From assembly GCA_050743125.1 (NCBI GenBank), contig JBOGEB010000205.1, positions 1 to 7,294 of the forward strand: a stretch of DNA of 7,294 nt, read 5' to 3'. A model generated the notes under the pieces. It searched no databases, was not told the origin of the DNA, and saw only the letters and a list, made by a program, of their open reading frames with translations. Origin of the DNA: JBOGEB01 sp050743125. GTDB taxonomy: Bacteria; Actinomycetota; Nitriliruptoria; Euzebyales; Egibacteraceae. Each line of letters begins with the position of its first letter. The stretch's first letter is position 1. This document shows, piece after piece, positions 1 through 6,200 of the stretch. Position numbers and translations under genes: made by a program.

Positions 1-102
1 CGCCCGCGCGGCGTCTCTGCCGGCGCCAAACATCGTGGAGCGTCCGGAGGCTGGGAGCAGCAGGCGCGACGACCGCGCAACCCACCCACAGGTCCATGCC
101 AA

Positions 103-587
103 GAGCCCCCTTTTGCCAGCCTGCGGGACCTGCTGGACACGATCCCGGGAGTCGGTAAGCGCGCTGCCGAGGTGATCATCGCCGGGCCCGCCCCGCGACC
201 GCCGCGCATCTGGCGTCTTGGGCCGGGATCTGTCCGGGCAACAACGAGTCGGCAGGCAAACACCGTTCCGGGAGGACCCGTAAGAGCGATCCGTGGCTGC
301 GGGCCATGCTGGTCCAATGCGCCTGGTCGGCTTCGCGGACGAAGGGCACCTACCTGAAGGCGCAGTTCTGGCAGATCGCGCGGCGCCGCGGCAAGGAGAA
401 GGCCGCGGTCGCGGTGGCGCACTCGATTCTGGTGATCGCCTATCACCTGCTGGCTGACCAGGTCGGCTACCAAGACCTCGGCGAGGACTTCTTCGCCCGC
501 CGTGAGGACCCCCAAGCCCGCACCCGCCGGCTCGTGCGTCAACTCAAGGAACTCGGACACACGGTCACCTTAGAGCCAGCCGCCTGA
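103..587 (+). pseudogene. IS110-family transposase, C-terminal relic with internal frame-shifting deletion
   Basis: This is the remains of an IS110-type (Transposase_20) recombinase, an enzyme that moves its insertion sequence by a DEDD/serine mechanism. The first segment, about 103-186, reads LRDLLDTIPGVGKRAAEVII, the hallmark of the C-terminal domain. After IIAG the reading frame is lost. It resumes in another frame at about 204 with AHLASWAGICPGNNESAGK and continues through RTKGTYLKAQFWQIARRRG and AVAHSILVIAYHLL to a TGA at 585-587. Intact relatives have about a dozen more residues between the two segments, so I infer a net loss of roughly 16 bases there. The N-terminal DEDD domain is not recognisable in bases 1-102 in any frame, so the copy is probably also truncated at its 5' side, although the window edge prevents certainty. 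An ATG at 306 opens a 93-residue frame but cannot give a working enzyme. Confidence 0.88.
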
Positions 588-614
588 TCTCTCCCCGCCG
601 CGCCCCGAGAGAGG

Positions 615-634
615 ATTTTCGTCTCACCGAAAAT
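615..634. repeat. Short perfect inverted repeat downstream of the transposase relic
   Basis: ATTTTCG at 615-621 and CGAAAAT at 628-634 form a perfect 7-bp inverted repeat around a 6-base loop, 27 bases after the stop of the IS110 relic. It is unusually A/T-rich for this window. It could be a leftover subterminal structure of the insertion sequence or a weak hairpin at the end of its transcript. IS110 elements often lack terminal inverted repeats, so I do not call it an element end. Confidence 0.45.
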
Positions 635-696
635 GGATGCAGGACTGACCCCGGCAACTGTCCAGTGCCGTTTCCTCCACGTGACACTCGACCCCC

Positions 697-728
697 TCGG
701 CTGTCCCGCTGACGCAGGGGACAGCCGA
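697..728. terminator. Strong 11-bp hairpin between convergent genes, possible bidirectional terminator
   Basis: TCGGCTGTCCC (697-707) pairs perfectly with GGGACAGCCGA (718-728) across a 10-base loop. The hairpin lies between the transposase relic (+) and the PIN toxin gene (-), which point towards each other, the usual place for a shared terminator. There is no T-run after the stem on either strand, so it is not a classical intrinsic terminator. Many actinomycete terminators also lack one. The structure is seen directly; the function is inferred. Confidence 0.5.
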
Positions 729-786
729 CAGGACGCTTCGTGCCTGGACAGGCAGTTTCCGAGACGGCTTCCCCGCTGCTATGTCA

Positions 787-835
787 AGAGCCCTGGATTC
801 ACGCGCCCCAGTTTGCAGGCGGGCTTTAGGGCTCT
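787..835. repeat. Inverted repeat spanning the stop codon of the PIN toxin gene
   Basis: AGAGCCCT (787-794) and AGGGCTCT (828-835) are exact inverted copies separated by 33 bases. The right arm contains the last codons and first stop base of the minus-strand PIN toxin gene, so its mRNA could fold its 3' end into a stem with a large loop. It could help stop transcription or protect the mRNA end, or be a chance match. An 8-bp stem with a 33-base loop is only modest evidence. Confidence 0.35.
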
Positions 836-1227
836 CGTGGCAAGTCGGCGAACTCGCGAGGCGTGAGAATCCTGATCCCCTGATGCGCTCCAAGCGCCAG
901 CAGGTCCCGGTCTCCTGTCACGATCACGTCCACGCGGCCCGCCACTGCCGCGGCCAAGACCTCATCGTCGTCAGGATCTCTGGACACCCTCGGCAGATCA
1001 CCCGGCTCTACCAAGTCCGCCAGCGCCTCGATCTCAGCACGTGTGAGCCGCGCGATCACCCGGCCAAACCCGAACTTGCCGACAAGGACGTCCTCCAGCT
1101 CGTCGAGCAACGCAGGACTCGTCACAAGCGCGATGTCACCGCGTATGGCGGTGCGCAGGAGGACGCGCGGCAGGCCTCCGAACAGCAGCGCAGAGACCAG
1201 CACGTTGGTGTCGAGCAGAATCTGCAC
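826..1227 (-). CDS. PIN-domain RNase toxin of a type II toxin-antitoxin pair
   Basis: This 133-residue protein is a PIN-domain toxin of the 'putative toxin-antitoxin system toxin component, PIN family' group, related to VapC. Such toxins are Mg2+-dependent cytosolic RNases held inactive by their antitoxin. The PIN acidic residues are visible: Asp6 in LLDTNVLVSALL, Glu43 in ALLDELEDVL, the acidic cluster Asp84-Asp88 in RDPDDDEVLAAA, and Asp106/Asp108 in VTGDRDLLAL. Length is normal and the frame is open, so it looks functional. The start is a GTG immediately after the TAA of the antitoxin gene (TAAGTG, no gap), which implies one mRNA and translational coupling. Another name in use is VapC-like; the exact subfamily cannot be fixed from sequence reading alone. 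Confidence 0.88.
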   Translation of the reverse strand: MQILLDTNVLVSALLFGGLPRVLLRTAIRGDIALVTSPALLDELEDVLVGKFGFGRVIARLTRAEIEALADLVEPGDLPRVSRDPDDDEVLAAAVAGRVDVIVTGDRDLLALGAHQGIRILTPREFADLPREP

Positions 1228-1473
1228 TTACCGAGCCCGGCCACGGTGCTGCTCGACAGCCTCCAGCACATCGTCCTCGGTCACCCGCAGTCGTTGAGCG
1301 ACCCGCTCCCCGTAGGCGAACAAGCGCTCCCAGCGGTCACGGCGATCGAGGTACTGGCGCAGCGCAACACGCGCCAACTCACTGCGGGTCAGGCCCTCAG
1401 CGTCGGCTTCCCGATCGACCTCAGCAGCAAGGTCGGGAGGCAGAGAGATCGTGATCGTGCGTGTCGGCCGCAT
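1228..1473 (-). CDS. Ribbon-helix-helix antitoxin paired with the PIN toxin
   Basis: This 81-residue protein is a likely antitoxin and autorepressor. Its N-terminus, TRTITISLPPDLAAEVD followed by GLTRSELARVALRQYL, is a ribbon-helix-helix DNA-binding fold: one beta strand, then two helices. The charged C-terminal half (about residues 45-81) would wrap the toxin active site. Upstream of the PIN toxin is the usual place for such an antitoxin. An in-frame GTG two codons earlier (1477-1479) is possible. I prefer the ATG at 1471-1473 because a -10 box lies 8 bases before it, fitting a leaderless mRNA, and there is no convincing Shine-Dalgarno sequence. RHH antitoxins normally bind their own promoter, which here contains an 8-bp palindrome. 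Confidence 0.85.
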   Translation of the reverse strand: MRPTRTITISLPPDLAAEVDREADAEGLTRSELARVALRQYLDRRDRWERLFAYGERVAQRLRVTEDDVLEAVEQHRGRAR

Positions 1474-1481
1474 GTGCACCC

Positions 1482-1490
1482 ATCATATGA
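1482..1490 (-). promoter_or_regulatory. -10 box and palindrome upstream of the RHH antitoxin
   Basis: On the minus strand TATGAT (1482-1487) is a near-consensus -10 hexamer. The antitoxin ATG begins 8 bases further on, about where transcription would start, so a leaderless mRNA is likely. No clear -35 hexamer is present. TCATATGA (1483-1490) overlaps the -10 box and is a perfect 8-bp palindrome, a plausible operator for the RHH antitoxin. The motifs are seen; promoter and operator roles are inferred. Confidence 0.5.
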
Positions 1491-1580
1491 GAAATCTTCT
1501 TACAGAAACGATACCACCCAGGTTCGGCAGGCGCGTCCGCGTTGGTGTGGCCGCGCAAGAGATGGCGACGGGGTCGGTGG

Positions 1581-1602
1581 GGTGGCGAGCGCTCCCGCCA
1601 CC
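1581..1602. repeat. 7-bp inverted repeat in the divergent region
   Basis: GGTGGCG (1581-1587) and CGCCACC (1596-1602) are exact inverted copies around an 8-base spacer. It lies mid-way in the non-coding stretch. It could be a hairpin that insulates the divergent transcription units or a protein-binding site. In DNA this G/C-rich it could also be chance. Confidence 0.35.
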
Positions 1603-1696
1603 GCGGTAGCTCTCACCAAGCAGCACCGATCTCCACGAGCCCCGCGCTCAGACATCATCGACGGAGGGTCCATCGGCGTCCGGAGGGGCCTGGACG

Positions 1697-1724
1697 TCGG
1701 GATGCCTACATCGGGATGCCTACA
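1697..1724. repeat. Perfect tandem duplication of a 14-bp unit
   Basis: TCGGGATGCCTACA occurs twice back to back (1697-1710 and 1711-1724) with no mismatch. It ends 68 bases before the DUF433 antitoxin start. Iterated sites in this position are common operators for autoregulating antitoxins, so it may be a binding site. A recent replication slippage is the simplest alternative. Confidence 0.6.
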
Positions 1725-1780
1725 TATGGGGAGACCGCGGTGAACGTCCGTGGGGCACTGGTACTGGCTGTGGGCGGTCG

Positions 1781-1786
1781 TACATT
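1781..1786 (+). promoter_or_regulatory. -10 box for a leaderless DUF433 antitoxin mRNA
   Basis: TACATT fits the actinobacterial TANNNT -10 pattern and is followed by exactly 6 bases and then the ATG of the antitoxin. That spacing places the transcription start at or next to the A of ATG, the classic leaderless layout. No Shine-Dalgarno sequence precedes the ATG. A good -35 hexamer is not evident. Confidence 0.5.
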
Positions 1787-1792
1787 TCTTGC

Positions 1793-2023
1793 ATGCCATA
1801 CGAGCGGGTCACACTCGATCCCGGCCGGATGCGGGGACTTCCCTGTATCCGCGGCACGAGGGTCACGGTCTCCGCTGTGCTCGGCCAGCTGGCGGCCGGC
1901 CGGACAGTGGAGCAGGTCCTCGAGGACTACCCGTACCTTGTCCGCGAGGACGTACTCGGCGCCCTCCAATGGGCGGCGGCAGCTGCACAGGAGCGAGAGC
2001 TGCCTCTCGCGGCCTCCGGTTGA
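1793..2023 (+). CDS. DUF433 antitoxin
   Basis: This 76-residue DUF433 protein acts as the DNA-binding antitoxin for DUF5615 PIN-like toxins. The whole family pattern is present: YERVTLDPGRMRGLPCIRG at residues 3-21, TRVTVSAVLGQLAAGRTVEQ (a helix-turn-helix region, 22-41), and VLEDYPYLVREDVLGALQWA (42-61). The tail ends QERELPLAASG, which in relatives leads straight into the toxin gene. The ATG at 1793 gives the usual family N-terminus. The stop TGA at 2021-2023 overlaps the TTG start of the toxin frame. The gene itself looks intact although its toxin partner is interrupted, so it may persist as a lone repressor or as an 'anti-addiction' antitoxin. Confidence 0.9.
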   Translation: MPYERVTLDPGRMRGLPCIRGTRVTVSAVLGQLAAGRTVEQVLEDYPYLVREDVLGALQWAAAAAQERELPLAASG

Positions 2024-2436
2024 GGCTGCTTGTCGATGCCAACCTCTCACCGCGCGTGGCAGCACGGTTGTGAGCGGCCGGCCACGACGTCATCCATGTG
2101 GCGGACTGCGGCTTGCTTGCGGCCAGCGACGATCGGATCCTGGCTGCTGCCGCCGAGGACGATCGGACGATCATCTCCGCGGACGCCGACTTCGGTGTCC
2201 TGCTGGCCCTTGGTGGCCACGAGAAGCCATCGGTCGTACTACTGCGCTCCGCCGACCAACTGACCCCCGCCGGGCAGGCGGACCTTCTGGTAGCCAACCT
2301 TCCGGCCGTGACCGACGATCTCCTGGGCGGAGCGATCGTGACGTTCGCGCGAGGCCGGGCTCGCGTTCGCCTGCTTCCCATCGTCAAGAAAACACCGCCC
2401 AACGATGTCCCGCTGCGCTCTCCATCAATTGGATGA
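2020..2436 (+). pseudogene. DUF5615 PIN-like toxin interrupted by an in-frame TGA
   Basis: The frame from the TTG at 2020 encodes a DUF5615 (Mut7-C-like, PIN-fold) RNase toxin. It begins MRLLVDANLSPRVAARL, the standard N-terminus with the metal-binding Asp6. The next codon is TGA (2071-2073). The same frame then continues without a shift: AAGHDVIHVADCGLLAASDD, TIISADADFGVLLALGG (Asp55/Asp57), PSVVLLRSADQLTPAGQ, and a C-terminal strand ending VRLLPIV plus about 15 extra residues. Relatives usually have Arg or a similar residue at the stop position, so a single CGA-to-TGA change explains it. Re-initiation at GTG 2098 would give a 112-residue protein lacking Asp6 and the first helix. The remaining frame has normal coding bias, so the mutation looks recent; a sequencing error or stop readthrough cannot be excluded. 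Confidence 0.82.
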
Positions 2437-2463
2437 TGAGCTTCGGGATTGCCGCCTCTGTAA

Positions 2464-2598
2464 GAGACCTGCGACGTTGACGGGGCGCACCTGGCGCGCG
2501 CTTATTCGAACCGCTCTGACCTGCTAGAACGTCTCCATGAGGTGCTCGGGAAGGTCGAGGGGAAGCCGAGTGCTCGGCGGCGTCGCCGTGAAGGTTGA
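2464..2598 (+). pseudogene. Possible gene fragment, unrecognised
   Basis: Between a TAA at 2461 and a TGA at 2596 the frame is open and reads LARAYSNRSDLLERLHEVLG followed by KVEGKPSARRRRREG. The amphipathic helix and basic tail look protein-like, and similar helices precede the helix-turn-helix in some small resolvase-associated proteins. That resemblance is weak. There is no ATG, GTG or TTG start in a sensible place. The next open segment (2599-2859) is in the same frame after a single TGA, so both may derive from one gene. Confidence is low. Confidence 0.25.
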
Positions 2599-2859
2599 TC
2601 TAGGCGCGACCGCTATTTGGGATGGTCAGCCACCTACAATGCATGGGTGACCGCTAGCAGCGAAGGCGAGTTCGACGACACCGTGCCTGAGGGCTTGGCC
2701 GAGATGACGCTCGGCGCAGTGCGATTCGACGGCCTCAGCCCGACCGACTTTGAGGAGTTCTGCTTCGATCCCAAGCGACAGAACTGTTCAGCGTCTGCGA
2801 GCACACCACCGCAGCAGCCCACCTCATCACCGCACTACAGACCAAGATGGCCTGACTGA
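2599..2859 (+). pseudogene. Decayed ORF with a restriction-endonuclease-like stretch
   Basis: The frame encodes GEFDDTVPEGLAEMTLG and then VRFDGLSPTDFEEFCFD (to about 2769). The pattern LSPTDFEEFCFD resembles the opening helix of Mrr-like restriction-endonuclease domains, where it is normally followed by two leucines and the catalytic core. Here the text then becomes low-complexity (PKRQNCSASASTPPQQPTSS), a sign of a frame change. In the frame one base earlier (phase of 2754), 2754-2855 reads RSQATELFSVCEHTTAAAHL and ITALQTKMA before a TGA, and it looks more protein-like. I therefore read this as a relic with at least one frameshift. A short real gene starting at TTG 2617 or GTG 2647 is possible but less likely. 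The family assignment is tentative. Confidence 0.35.
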
Positions 2860-2880
2860 CCGGACTTCGATGACCGGTCA
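2857..2880. promoter_or_regulatory. Palindrome plus extra half-site upstream of the EACC1-caspase operon
   Basis: TGACCGGTCA (2871-2880) is a perfect 10-bp palindrome ending 37 bases before the EACC1 start codon. A further copy of its half, TGACCGG, sits at 2857-2863, 14 bases upstream of the first. A palindrome with an additional half-site in a promoter-proximal position suggests a repressor or activator site. I see no convincing -35/-10 pair, so the promoter itself is not placed. Function is inferred. Confidence 0.4.
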
Positions 2881-2909
2881 CTTGTCGTACGCTGGCTGTA
2901 ACTGATCTT

Positions 2910-2916
2910 GGGGAGG
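2910..2916 (+). promoter_or_regulatory. Shine-Dalgarno sequence of the EACC1 gene, unusually close to the ATG
   Basis: GGGGAGG is a strong ribosome-binding sequence but only one base separates it from the ATG at 2918. The next codon, TTG at 2921, would have 4 intervening bases. The real start may therefore be TTG 2921, shortening the protein by one residue, or the short spacing may lower expression. Confidence 0.6.
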
Positions 2917-2917
2917 C

Positions 2918-3295
2918 ATGTTGGAGCAGGTACGGCTGCTTGTGAGGTTCACGATCACCGCCGAGGATGATGACTTCATCTTGGAGCGGCTGACCGCAGA
3001 GCTTGCCGACGAGCTCCGCGCGGCAGGCGAAGTGGACTTTGTGCCTGTGCCTGCCAGGTCGGGCGACAAGGGTGTGGCCGAGGTCGCCGCCGCACTTAGC
3101 GTGTTAATAGCGGTGGATCCGGCCTACCTGCAGTTGCTCATTGAAAGTGTCGTGGCCTTCACCAACCGCAATGCTGGGCGCCGGGTGCACCTGGAGGTCG
3201 GTAACACCGAACTCACTATCGACCGTCCCACCCGAGGTGAGGTGGAGAAAGTCATCCAGGCCATGCAGAGCGCCATCGAACGCGGCCGGGCCTGA
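2918..3295 (+). CDS. EACC1-like small partner of the caspase-helicase protein
   Basis: This 125-residue cytosolic protein fits EACC1 (effector-associated constant component 1), a small family found directly upstream of caspase- or trypsin-like peptidases and NTPase effectors in actinobacterial conflict systems. Visible features are an N-terminal strand (VRLLVRFTI), an acidic helix (ILERLTAELADELRAAG, 21-37), the segment VDFVPVPARSGDKGV (39-53), a hydrophobic helix EVAAALSVLIAVDPAYLQLL (55-74), then NAGRRVHLEVGNTELTI (85-101) and a C-terminal helix. The GRRV-x-EVG-x-TELT element is the most family-like part. Its biochemical role is not established; an adaptor or sensor for the partner is inferred. 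The TGA stop overlaps the ATG of the next gene by one base, so translation is probably coupled. Leu63 is a TTA codon (3104-3106). No signal peptide is seen. Confidence 0.75.
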   Translation: MLEQVRLLVRFTITAEDDDFILERLTAELADELRAAGEVDFVPVPARSGDKGVAEVAAALSVLIAVDPAYLQLLIESVVAFTNRNAGRRVHLEVGNTELTIDRPTRGEVEKVIQAMQSAIERGRA

Positions 3296-6200
3296 TGGGT
3301 CGCCATGCCCTACTGTTGGGCACCGCCACATTCCACGCTGACCCGGCACTGGGCGCACTGCCTGCGGTGCACCACGATGTTGGCCAGCTAAAGGCGCTAT
3401 TAGATGACGTCGGCGCTTTCGACAGCGTTGATGTGCATGTCGACCTCGACCGGGAGCGACTGACCGCAGTTGTCGAGACCTTCTTCGGTGTACGCAGAGT
3501 GGGTGATCTCGCGCTGCTGTACTACTCGGGGCACGGGCTGATGGGAGAGCTCGACCGCGAGTCGGTGTTCCTCGCCGCAACCGACACCCGATGCGAACAG
3601 CTGCACACCACTGCTCTGGACACCGACGGCGTGCTACGTCACCTGCTGAATATCACGCGCGCAAGCCAGAAGGTGGTGCTGCTGGACTGCTGCTTCTCTG
3701 GCGCGTTCAGCTCCCGCAACCGGTTCCGCGGTGGTGTCCGGCAGGAGCCGCGTCGCGGGGTACGGCAGCATGGCACGTTCATCCTCACCTCTAGTACGCA
3801 CGCGAAAGCAGCCAAAACCCAGGGAAACGATCGTCCCTCGGTGTTCACGGAGGCGGTGCTCACCGGGCTGCGGGGCGCGGCGACAACCCCGAACGGCGAG
3901 CCCTGGATCACCACAAATGACCTGGCACGGTACGTGCAAGGACAACTGGCCCGCGATCCGCACCGACAACCGGTCGAGTCGAGCGAGGGCGTCACCGAGC
4001 CAATCAAGCTGGTTATGGTCGAGCAGGCGCGCGAGGCCACGCCTCACAAGGCGCCACAACACCAAGGCAACCACGCCGACGCGGAACTCGACGCGGACCA
4101 ATGGAGGCGGCTGCTGCGCTATTACGTCTCCTGCATGGAACGGGCAGCAGTGTTGGAATCCTTCATCGAAGTCGACGCACGGCAGACCTATCGGCCTATG
4201 CCAGCGGGATCGGAGCGTGTGTTGGTCCGCAAGGCGACGGACCGGAGCGGCAGCCCGGAGGTCGCCACCTTCAGCCAGCAGCTTGCAGCTGCCGGTCATC
4301 AGCTACGGTACGGGTACCCGGTGCTCGTCCTGCGCGGCAACCAGCAGTGCTCGGGGCCGCGGTGCGCGCCGCTGCTCGTCTGCGACGTAACGCTCACATC
4401 GCAGGGAGGGCTGCTCGCCACCCTGCCGCCCCAACCTAACCGGGCACTTGCCCGAGACCTCGGCCTGAGCGACGTGGAGATCGACGATTTAGTTCAGCAG
4501 GTCGAGGAGACCTTCGTCCCTGGTGAGGCCGCCGCACTCGGCGAGACGGTCCGGCGCTTGATGGCGGTACTCGGTGTCGCACCTCTCGTTCGCATCGATC
4601 CGACCGCGCTCAGCGGGACGGTGACCTCCGGACCACTCAACCGGGTGCAGAACACTGCAGTGCTGTACGGCGTCGACCCTGGTGACGCGGCACAGCAGCG
4701 GTTGATTCAGGACCTGCGCGACTCGATTGCGGTCGATCCCACGAAGATCGCCACGACCGCTCTCGACACACTCGCCGGAAAACCAGTGGCCGATGAGTCG
4801 CCTGCTGCGCCGGTGACCATCGTAGCGCTGGACAGGCTCAACGAGGCCCAAGAGCGCATCATCGAAGCTGCGATGTCCCGTCGGCTCACCGTCGCGCAGG
4901 GGCCACCCGGCACAGGAAAAAGCCAACTCGTCACTGCTCTCATCGCCACCGCCTCCGCAGCGGGATGGAGCGTTCTGGTGGGTTCCACCAACAACCGGGC
5001 CGTGGATGAGGTTGTCGAGCGAATTACCAAGGGGGTCGGTCCCGGCCTTGTGGTGCGGACCGGCAACCGGGAGCAGCAGGGCAAGGAGCCGAAACTGCTC
5101 GCCGAGCTACTCGCCACCCATGCCGACAGTCGCTCCGTCGACGAGCAGACCACCGAGGCAGAGCTACGCCTCATCCAGGAGGAGATCGCTCAGCTCCGCG
5201 CCGCGCTCGACGATCGACGTCTCATCGAGCGGGATCTTGCCGAACTCGCCACAGAACAGCCGCCCGGCGAGCGCGATGAGCTCACATTGCCGGCGGACGA
5301 GGCCAAGCTTGTGACCCTTGTCCACATAGCGGACCGAGCGGTGAGCGGTGGCATATTCGGCTGGTGGTGGCGCTGGCGTCTGCGCGCGTTCCGCCTGGCT
5401 GACCGCGCAGCGATCGAAGCATTCGCCTACCGGGTCACCGTCGAGCTGCGCTGGCGTACCGGGCAGCGTCGCCTCGCTGAACTACCGGGCGATACGACCA
5501 CCTGGTCGCGACTGATCGAGCTGGTCACCGTGGAGCGCCCCGAACACAGCCAACGGCTCTTGCGAGCCCAGCTTGCCCGCCGGATACGTGACGGCGCCGA
5601 CGCACTGCGGTCCCGCATCGAGGAAATGTCAAAGGCACCGCCTAATACGTGGCGAGGATTCCGTGAGCTGCTTCGTCGGCTCCCCGCATGGGCGACCACG
5701 ACGATGTCGGCCCGTGTGCTGCCACCAAAACCGGCCCTATTCGACCTCGTCGTCATCGACGAGGCGGCGCAATGCAGCATCCCGACAATCCTGCCAATGC
5801 TCTACCGAGCCCGGCGGGCCCTGATCATCGGAGATCCGCGGCAGCTTGCACCAGTGATCACCTTGCCGGTCCACGAAGAGCCACAGCACCAGGCCGAGGC
5901 GGGACTGAGTAGCGAGTGGTTGGAGTCGCGGCGGCTGGTCTACACCCGTTATTCCGGCTATGACGCGTTCGCCGCCGTCGCTGGCCAGATCCATCTACTT
6001 GACGAGCACTACCGGTGCCACCCCGACATCGTGGCTGGACCAAACCGACACGTGTACCAGGGGCGCCTTACCATATTGACCGACCCGACCAGGCTCACGG
6101 CACCAGCCGAGCCGGCGGTGCGGTGGCAGCATGTCGACGGTGTGTTCAAGCACGGTGGCACGGGCTCCGGCGCCAACCAACCGGAACTCGTCGCGGTAGT

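Larger units (their letters stand above)
1488..1780. other. Divergent intergenic region between two toxin-antitoxin loci
   Basis: These roughly 300 bases separate the minus-strand PIN toxin-antitoxin operon from the plus-strand DUF433/DUF5615 locus. Open frames cross it on both strands, but their translations are low-complexity Arg/Pro/Ala-rich and resemble no family, so I treat them as high-GC artefacts. The region contains a 7-bp hairpin (1581-1602) and a 14-bp tandem duplication (1697-1724), with a promoter-like box just beyond each end. Confidence 0.6.

Noticed and set aside
1..102. N-terminal part of the IS110 transposase
   Set aside because: All three plus-strand frames are readable but none shows the DEDD domain residues or a family pattern, so the relic is not extended into this stretch.
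781..1743. Long plus-strand open frame (320 codons) across the PIN toxin-antitoxin operon
   Set aside because: Its translation is Arg/Gln/His-rich with no family resemblance and lies opposite two clearly recognisable minus-strand genes; it is an artefact of high GC.
1863..2402. Minus-strand open frame opposite the DUF433/DUF5615 genes
   Set aside because: Antisense to genes with strong family matches, and its translation is Arg/Ser/Ala-rich without motifs.
1542..2480. Plus-strand open frame of 312 codons over the DUF433/DUF5615 locus
   Set aside because: Composition is low-complexity Arg/Pro/Ser/Gly, and it overlaps DUF433 and DUF5615 in the wrong frame.
3634..4299. Minus-strand 221-codon frame opposite the caspase domain
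   Set aside because: The plus-strand frame carries the caspase motifs; the antisense translation has none and no ribosome-binding site.
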